Of a DNA stretch of 14,705 nucleotides, positions 8,358 through 14,705 are shown piece by piece. Made by a program: the position numbers and the translations under genes. The first letter of the stretch is position 1. Each line of letters begins with the position of its first letter. The stretch comes from Jimgerdemannia flammicorona (lineage: Eukaryota; Mucoromycota; Endogonomycetes; Endogonales; Endogonaceae), in assembly GCA_003990745.1 (NCBI GenBank), contig RBNI01004066.1, positions 1 through 14,705 of the forward strand, in the 5' to 3' direction. Below the pieces are notes generated by a model. That model was not told the origin of the DNA. It made no database searches and saw only the letters and a list, made by a program, of their open reading frames with translations.

Positions 8358-10843
8358 ATGGATACTCTCGCGACAAACAATCCCCTCCAACTATCCATTG
8401 CCCTCACCCGTATCGCAACCATTTTTGAGAACCCCAACAATGAAACTACCTACCAGACTTACCAACAATTGCTACAGCGTCACCAAGAGCTCGTGAGTCT
8501 CCTTCACTGGTCCAGTATCAATCATGCCCAACATTTTGCCCTACCAAAGGTTCACCCCAAGCTCACGCTCCTCAATAGTCCGACCTCTCTTGCGCGCGAG
8601 ACAAATTCGTCGTGTACAGAGTCGGCATCCTATTGAAGCACCTGATCGCATATCACGACGACCACATTGAGGTATATGCCCGACACACTGATCATCAAAC
8701 ATTTATCTACCTACCCGTGTAACCTTTCGTCACCTTTTCCCCTAGGAGTTCACCAATACACTACAACCGATCGCGCCTCTTCTGGCAGATCAATTCCACA
8801 ATCTCCTCCACCCATTATCAACTCCACTTTCGACCACGCGCGCAGCCGCGTTGGAGCTATTCCACGCGGTGCTCAAGTCATTTCGCAAGACGTTTCGGGC
8901 AACGTCAGAATCGCAAGATGTCCCATGCGATCTGTCGCAACGTTCCGCGGCGTACTCGCTTGTCGTTCGTATTCTCGGCAGGGATCCGACGGCGTGGATT
9001 CGACTGCTTCTAGGGTTGCAGGATGTGGTATGGTCTGCGCGGAGTTTACTTGACCTTGCTCGTGCATTGTTAGTTTTCGTGTCTAGAAATGAAACTCACA
9101 TTTGAGTGCGTCTTGAACCTTTTGTAGATGATATTGATCCCACTTATCGTTTTTCTCGTAGATATTGTGAAAATCCACACGCTGTTGCCGTCAGATAAAA
9201 CAAGCCGGGAAGAGGAGCGAGACGACTATATTTTTTTCCGTGAAAGCATCGAGGGCATCGTCCAAGTTGTGGTGCAGAACCTGGAACAGGTGGTCGTCAT
9301 TTTCGTTTGCCAAATCTCGGACCATGTCTGATTGCCGTTTCGACTGACCACTGATTGGGGAATGCCATCTCTCAAGATATCGAGCATGATGGGCAGCAAG
9401 CACATCGTCATCACGAGGAAAGTGCTAGAACTAATGCACCTCCTCGCAAAGAATCAGCCTAATCTATCCACGGTAAGAACCATCATTCGCATGTTCAATT
9501 GCATATGTCCTCGTACGTTCATCAACTCAACGTGATCCCTCTCCGTGAAAAAGCTCCTATCCATCCAAATCAACCTTCACCCTTACACCGTCAGGCTGCA
9601 CCACCACCTCACCCCCGCTACTCTCGCCATGATATGCGCGCCAGACCGATGCGAGTTTTGTCACGCCCCCCCACCAACCACTGCGAACGACAAAGCCAAT
9701 GCCGGATTCGACCGGGAATGCGTGAGGCGCGTGGTGCACGTGTACGTCGCGTGCGCGCTATCTGTTCTGCAGGGTATGGAGGGGCATGGTGTATGGAGCG
9801 CGAAGGAAGCAAATGAAAGGCGCGAGCGGTTGAGGGAGCTGTATGCCGGATGGGCGAGAGTGGCGGAATTGTGGGCGGGTGAGTGGGTTTGGGCTACGTT
9901 GCTTGGGCTGAATGCATTGATTATGCCGACTCATCGTTGTCTATATCATCCCAATACTATCGCTCTTTTGAACAGACATTTCGCAAATTCCGCAATCCCA
10001 CCTGCACGATCTTCTCTTTGACCTTTATGGCAACAATGATGGCGATCTCGTCGACTTACAACTTCAGGTGGTCCGGATCGCTACTCTGTCGAAGAAATTG
10101 TTGGCACGAGAAGGGTATTCGGCGCAAAGGCTGGTGTGCATGGAAGAATTATGTTACAATGTAGACGGTCGTGATGAGGATGGTTATGTGAGGTAAGCTT
10201 TGGGTTTGATACAATCTATTCATATTTCTTTCTTCACAAAAGCACATAGTAGAGATGCAGGTCTTCCCCGAAAATATTTCCGCAGAAACTTCGACTCCCC
10301 TTCTTGTTCTAATCCTCTCTTACTCCATTCAGCACTCTCCTCGCTTTTCGCCTCTCCTCGTCCCTCCGTCCCCCACTCAGCTGCGGCCCGCACGACCTTC
10401 TCCTCCACCTCCTCCACAAGACGGGCTTCGACCACACCATCCTCTTGGATTTCCTAATCTCGGCCGAGACGCCCTCCTTCCTCGAGTTTCTGCTGCTCTA
10501 CCTCCGGTACCTCGAACACGACCTTCCGGCGTTCAGGACTTGCTGTGCGAAGCTTGCGAGCAAGGAGAGCGAGTCTGAAGAGGAGAAGGAAAGGGAGGAA
10601 GACGAGGACGAAAGCGAGGATGAGGACAAGGACGAGGATGTGGATATGGACGAAGAGGAGGGTGCGGAACGGGCGGTGGTGGGAAGAGTGGTTCGGGTAT
10701 TAGCTAGGCTAAGGTCCGCGGTGGGCGCTAGGGGATTTCCGTATAACGCGGCGAGTCTGGTGAAGAGGTTGACGGTTGTCGAGGGATTGTTGGATGAAGC
10801 AGGCGATCACTATGGGGTTTCTCGTAGCGCAGCCAAGCATTAG
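8358..10843 (+). CDS. Lines/LINS1-like protein, eight exons
   Basis: Proposed exons are 8358-8492, 8579-8671, 8746-9072, 9128-9289, 9377-9472, 9554-9878, 9976-10192 and 10381-10843, giving about 605 residues. All junctions keep phase and most have good GT..AG sites. The exon 3 donor (near 9072-9078) is uncertain because the best-looking donor there, gttagt at 9069, leads to a stop. The first ATG is at 8358; the codon before it is TTG. The product is largely alpha-helical and repeat-like (AALELFHAVLKSF, VTRKVLELMHLLAKNQ-style helices). Residues 467-488, GFDHTILLDFLISAET then PSFLEF, resemble the conserved block of Lines proteins, and FPYNAASLVKRL (571-582) resembles their C-terminal domain. 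An acidic Glu/Asp run lies between them at about 514-548. Animal Lines/LINS1 is a poorly understood regulator without known enzyme activity, so no function is assigned here. The family call is from memory of motifs. Confidence 0.65.
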
Positions 10844-10970
10844 GTTAAAGTGGCTAAATTTTGATCAAAACCCCGCATAAGGCAAGGCGGGTGCATATAT
10901 ATGAAAACTATGAAGTGCCGGTGATAAAATATACTGACAAGTATGCCGGAAGTTTGAAATCGGAGAAATC

Positions 10971-10976
10971 AATAAA
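10971..10976 (+). terminator. Candidate poly(A) signal of the Lines-like gene
   Basis: An exact AATAAA lies 128 nt after the stop codon of the rightward gene ending at 10843, a usual distance for a fungal 3' untranslated region. Confidence 0.5.
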
Positions 10977-12016
10977 ATCAGTAACTTTTAGGCCATTTCC
11001 CCACTCCTGTGTCGCCCCGGGGACACGGAATATATACTCATGTCTTTACACTTCCCCTGGTAGCAGGAAGGGCCATCAACACCATTCACAGCAACAATTC
11101 ATTCGAGAGCTGGCGCTGAACGCACATATGGCTTGAGTTTACGCGCAATAATTCAGAATCAGAGACTACTTAGTAATGAGCTAAACTTATCTTGAACGAC
11201 CGCTGCGATCAACTATTATTGGTTGGCGACTAGTTTTGAGCGCTTAACTAACTAACGTACGTGTAATAGCCGCTCCGCTAACATAAAGAGACGACAGCTG
11301 CGCGCGTGCAATGATTGGAAATAGTTACGAGCGTATGTCCGTTGACGGCTGTTGAAAATGTCACATTTAATGTTACCATGCCAAGCCGTCTACGAGATTA
11401 CATCCTCGACACAACCCCATTTCCACCTTCTCCGCGGCCGTCTTGCCATGGTGCGCACCTCGATCGCACATACCTAGACACTACACAGCAACCCCCTACA
11501 GAGCCAATGTCCATCCAAAGCCCCCACCACCCTACTTCCTACGCAGGAAAAATATACCTACGTTGCATCGATCCGATCATTCAAATTTTTACGATAAAAG
11601 AGAATAATAAAAATTCCTCAAGTGCTTCACTCAGCTATAAATGAATAACCGTTCGATGGCATTATGGCTCGGGTGTATCTCCTCGAGGTTCTCGATTGCT
11701 GTGTTGGGGAGGTTGGTAACCTTTTGTATGGAGGATTTCTCCACGGTATTTCGGGTCCGCCAGATTTCCTGACGTCATCGCTATTGGCCAATGAAATGCG
11801 GCCTCGGCACAAAATTTTTGGTCTTTGTCGGCAATTCCATAAACCCTGGCAGAGGGGTCAAAACGTAGAGATAAGCTGGCGTCTTCCCCTTAACACCATA
11901 GCGCTTAGGGCTGGGCAAGGTCGAAAGGCTGAGCTTGGATAGTGGCATGGCGAAGGGACTGGGCGCTCTAAATAATCAGCGGGCCATGGACGTTTTTTTT
12001 CTATTATGTTTCTTTT

Positions 12017-12036
12017 TTTATTTATTTTATTTTATT
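12017..12036 (-). terminator. Cluster of poly(A) signals of the LysM gene
   Basis: TTTATT occurs four times in overlapping fashion on the plus strand (12017, 12021, 12026 and 12031), so the minus strand reads AATAAA repeatedly about 115-135 nt past the LysM stop codon. Confidence 0.55.
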
Positions 12037-12149
12037 ATAAAACACACTCGTCACTCTTATTATGTGTGCCGCGAGCGAATGCACCAACCCTGACCGTTTC
12101 AGTATATGTAGAGGCCGGCATGTGCGAATGAGGGCCCCCCGACTCTCCA

Positions 12150-13065
12150 CTACGCCTTCCCACTAGTACCCTTCTCTTTCGCCCTCGCCTCCTTCTCCTT
12201 GTATGCGTCCCGCGCGGCCTTGACACCCCATTTGCCAGGGGCTGTCTTCTGTTTGAATGGCACGCACAACACAACCCCGATCGGGAGGCTATACGGATTG
12301 ACGCCAGGATTCGCGGCTGGTTTTCGGGAAGGTAGAGGAGAATGAGCAGAGAGAGGGTTGGTGAGTGTGAGAAACGTGATGCGACATGTAGGAGGGCGCC
12401 GCGTGACAAATAGAACAAGCAACCCTTCTTGCAACGAAACCTCTCCCACTGACCCTCTACAAAAGCAGCCATAAAACGCACCTTCCAACTCCTTTAGCGT
12501 AACCTCATACTTCCGCGCGATCCGCCATGCCACATCCCCAATCTTGACCATATACTTGTTGGCACACTCATGCCGCTTTGTCTCTTCCTCCTTCGCCTCC
12601 GCCGCCGCCGGCGGTACCAATGACGCCGTCGCCTCCTCGTCCTCGCACACTGCAGGATCGACACACGTCCCGCACGCGGCGGAGAGGCGGAGTGGGACGG
12701 TTTCGGCCGGAAACGCCGTGGCGCTGCCGAAGCGTGTGCGGCAGTAGTGGCTGGAAAGTGGGGGGGGTGAACGTTAAGAAGGTTGGGTGGATTGCGTGAA
12801 AGCGGATCCGTTTGCAGGCGTACCTGATCGTTAGGGCGTTGGGTGGCCGCAGATCGCCGGGGAGGACGACGGGACCCTGCCACCGCTGGAGCTTCGGGGT
12901 TGGTGCTGCTGGGTAAGTGAGAAATGTGAACGGCACAGTGATCATAAAATATAAAATGGGTATTGAAATCCTACCGTTATTAATCGATGCTGCCTCGTCA
13001 GCACAGGATGCTGATCCGAAGGCTAGCGCGAGGATACCCAGGGGAAGTGATAGTATAACTCGCAT
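12150..13065 (-). CDS. Secreted LysM-domain protein, four exons
   Basis: Exons are 13065-12975, 12908-12824, 12750-12482 and 12316-12150. The introns (66, 73 and 165 nt) are all GT..AG, and the product has 203 residues. The start is the ATG at 13065; the codon eight residues upstream is TTG, not ATG. Residues 1-21 form a signal peptide (MRVILSLPLGILALAFGSAS, then Cys). Residues 31-100 hold a Cys-containing region (Cys62, 85, 88 and 94), followed by an Ala/Glu-rich linker. The LysM motif spans about 125-168: YMVKIGDVAWRIARKYEVTL, then KELEAANPGVNPYSLPIG and VLCVP. It fits the LysM pattern of GD, W, I, tyrosine, NP and a final CVP. The tail (171-203) is Lys/Ala-rich and basic. LysM binds N-acetylglucosamine chains such as chitin. 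A role in shielding or remodelling the wall is inferred. An alternative acceptor for exon 2 at 12905 would drop one residue. Confidence 0.85.
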
Positions 13066-13119
13066 GGGTGAGAGTTTTCCAACTTTCAAGATCCCTCAAT
13101 TCGCTATAGGTATGGGTGT

Positions 13120-13125
13120 CACGTG
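13120..13125. promoter_or_regulatory. CACGTG box upstream of the LysM gene
   Basis: A palindromic E-box CACGTG lies about 55 bp before the LysM start codon, within tcacgtggggaacgtga, which is itself an inverted repeat of tcacg/cgtga. bHLH factors bind such sites in fungi. A single site is weak evidence. Confidence 0.3.
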
Positions 13126-13168
13126 GGGAACGTGATATGACTGGGTTTTTGGCATGTCGACAAATATG

Positions 13169-13174
13169 TATATA
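13169..13174 (-). promoter_or_regulatory. Possible TATA box of the LysM gene
   Basis: TATATA within gtatatac lies about 105 bp upstream of the LysM start codon and downstream of the glycosyltransferase stop at 13276. This gives a plausible core promoter in the 210-bp gap between the two leftward genes. Confidence 0.3.
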
Positions 13175-13275
13175 CATTTCAGACCCCGTCAAGAATAAAA
13201 ATATAGTCGAGTTTAGGACAACAATCTATAACCTTTCCTCTCTCTCAAAATAAATAAAATATATACACCCAGAAA

Positions 13276-14660
13276 TCATTCCTCCTTAACCCTTGTACCC
13301 TCTTTCACCCTTGCATCCTCCTTCCCTAACCCGACCAGCTTCCGCGCCCACCTACCTATCCAGACTACAAACCACCCCATCCCCCCAACCACTATCACCA
13401 CCACTACCACCACCAAACTCCACAAATCGACATTATTCGCCTTCCACCACGGCATTCTTCTATCCGCCGTCTCCAGCCACTCGAGCTTCTTTTCCTCGCC
13501 GACCCTAGATGCATACACGACCTCCTCGATCAGATCGGCCGCGTACCTCTTTCGCCTACTCCCGACTTGTGCCAGCTCGCGCAACCGCCGCGCCCCCTCT
13601 GCGAACCCTCCCGTCGGGTCCTGCACCAGTGCTGTCACTTTCTCACGCACCTCGCTCGAAGTCAGGTTGTGATGGCTTAGGCGCAGGGCCACGCCGGCGC
13701 GGACGAGCTTGTGCGCATTGCGCGGCTGGTCCGCCGTCACGGGCATCACAAGAAGGCGTTTGCCATTGAAGAGAGCTGGGTTCGGAGATGGAATAGAGAA
13801 GAGCAGAGGAAGAATTGGTTGGTCAATTGGATTGAGTTCACCTCGTCAATTTTGAGGAAGCAAAGGGGGCCTACCTTCATGTGACGACTGCGCTCCCCCA
13901 TGGCTCACAAACACCTTTACACACTCGGTTGCCAGCACTGCAAACTGCGGTACCCACTTCATCAGCCTCACATAATCCTGCCGCCCTTCCCCTTTCTCTT
14001 TCTCCATCATCTCTTCCCTCGTCACTCTTCGTCCCCTTATGACCACTTCCATCGGAAAATTCTGCGGATCCGTCATGCCATACCCCCACACGACCCCGTC
14101 AATAATCCCGTCGTCCAGCAGCCCAAGCAACCCGTCCAAAATCAACTGCACAATGGGCCCACTCAGTGCCGCACCGCCGCCGAAAGCCACGTAAACTACG
14201 AACCGTTTGGTTGATAGGAAGGTTGAGAGGTCGAGCGGGAGGTCGGGGTAGGTATCCGAGAGGATCGGGCCTACAACGTGGACGTTGGGGGGGAGGGGAA
14301 CAGCGGGCTGTAGTGTGTTTAACATCGGTGGGGGCGGGTGAAAGGATGGCTTAGATTGTGTCTGTTTTAATACTTTGCCCATCAAAACAAAAACGCGAAT
14401 ACCTGCCTCGAACCCGAAAAACGTGTTGATGAGTTGCAGCACGTCTTGCGACTCGTCGAAGGATGGCAGATCTGGTGGGACGCCGTGCTTTCGGCGCAAG
14501 GTCTCTAGCTCGCCCATGAGTAGGTGCATGTCAACGATGCCCAGAAGAGGCGATAGGATCGACAGCTCGAGACGCCTCCACAACGAGAGAGTTTCCGTCG
14601 TGGGCGGTAGGTCAGGGTCAAAGATGGCAGCAGTAAATGTTGTTTGGTAGGGGGTCATTT
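13276..14660 (-). CDS. UDP-glycosyltransferase (GT1), 5'-partial
   Basis: Exons in the window are 14660-14407, 14307-13875 and 13775-13276. The first visible exon follows an acceptor (ctgaactcag at 14661-14662), so the N-terminal acceptor-binding part lies beyond the window. The 99-nt intron 13874-13776 (GT..AG) joins ..QSSHE to ALFNGKRLL. This completes the GT1 donor-site signature FVSHGGAQSSHEALFNG, then LLVMPVTADQPRNA, which binds the UDP-sugar. Upstream are LPPNVHVVGPI, VVYVAFGGGAALS and IDGVVWGYG, also typical of the family. The intron 14406-14308 would use a GC donor; see findings. Near the C-terminus one membrane helix (LWSLVVVVVVIVVGGMGWFV) is followed by a basic and acidic tail, the layout of ER-anchored UGTs with a lumenal catalytic part. 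The acceptor, perhaps a sterol or lipid, cannot be read from this. Confidence 0.9.
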
Positions 14661-14705
14661 CTGAGTTCAGAGGATTGGTAAGTCGATTGGTGAGTTGGCC
14701 AAAAA

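Larger units (their letters stand above)
10844..12149. other. Spacer between convergent genes
   Basis: The Lines-like gene ends at 10843 and the LysM gene, read leftward, ends at 12150. The 1.3 kb between them has ordinary composition and CpG. ORFs of about 90-110 codons at 10861-11136, 11315-11644 and 11664-11942 show no domain or conserved style and are probably chance. Poly(A) signal candidates at both edges are listed separately. Confidence 0.6.

Noticed and set aside
12568..13089. A 173-codon leftward ORF that could be taken as one exon of the LysM gene.
   Set aside because: It reads through two introns. Splicing at 12974/12909 and 12823/12751 restores the Cys-containing frame leading into LysM.
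1..14705. CRISPR arrays, rRNA genes, bacterial operons or ribosome binding sites.
   Set aside because: No regularly spaced repeats or rRNA-like sequence were seen, and the introns show that this is eukaryotic DNA.

Overview
The window looks like nuclear DNA of a fungus. Four protein genes are split by short introns (about 55-230 nt, nearly all GT..AG) that restore one reading frame when removed. One product is a secreted LysM protein and another a membrane-anchored UDP-glycosyltransferase. The left end is mutated transposon DNA. The lineage cannot be fixed from the sequence. The HExxHGxGF secreted peptidase and the Lines-like protein hint at an early-diverging lineage (chytrid or Mucoromycota-like), but that is inference.

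Layout. 1-2762 is a tract without a single CpG dinucleotide. It holds an unidentified broken ORF read leftward (about 1137-1520) and a complete but dead PIF/Harbinger transposase (about 2803-1642, minus). The transposase stays in one frame despite about 20 internal stops, the mark of transition-only (RIP-like or methylation-deamination) mutation. The probable right end of the element is near 2963, and CpGs reappear in its last 200 bp. 2967-4564 is intergenic with small tandem duplications and no gene I can support. 4565-7053 (minus) is a five-exon gene for a secreted M8-like zinc peptidase of 625 residues. 7054-8357 is the spacer between divergently read genes and includes a very AT-rich block. 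8358-10843 (plus) is an eight-exon gene for a Lines/LINS1-like helical repeat protein of about 605 residues. 10844-12149 is the spacer between convergent genes. 12150-13065 (minus) is a four-exon gene for a secreted LysM protein of 203 residues. 13276-14660 (minus) is the 3' part of a GT1 UDP-glycosyltransferase gene whose 5' end lies beyond the window.

Three of the four genes encode products of the secretory route (peptidase, chitin/peptidoglycan-type binder, ER glycosyltransferase), but nothing shows that they act together. The most striking observations are the CpG-free tract with the stop-riddled but frame-intact transposase, the spliced HELIHGFGF peptidase with a distant candidate third zinc ligand, the Lines homologue with an acidic insert, a LysM motif cut by an intron, and a candidate GC-AG intron in the glycosyltransferase.
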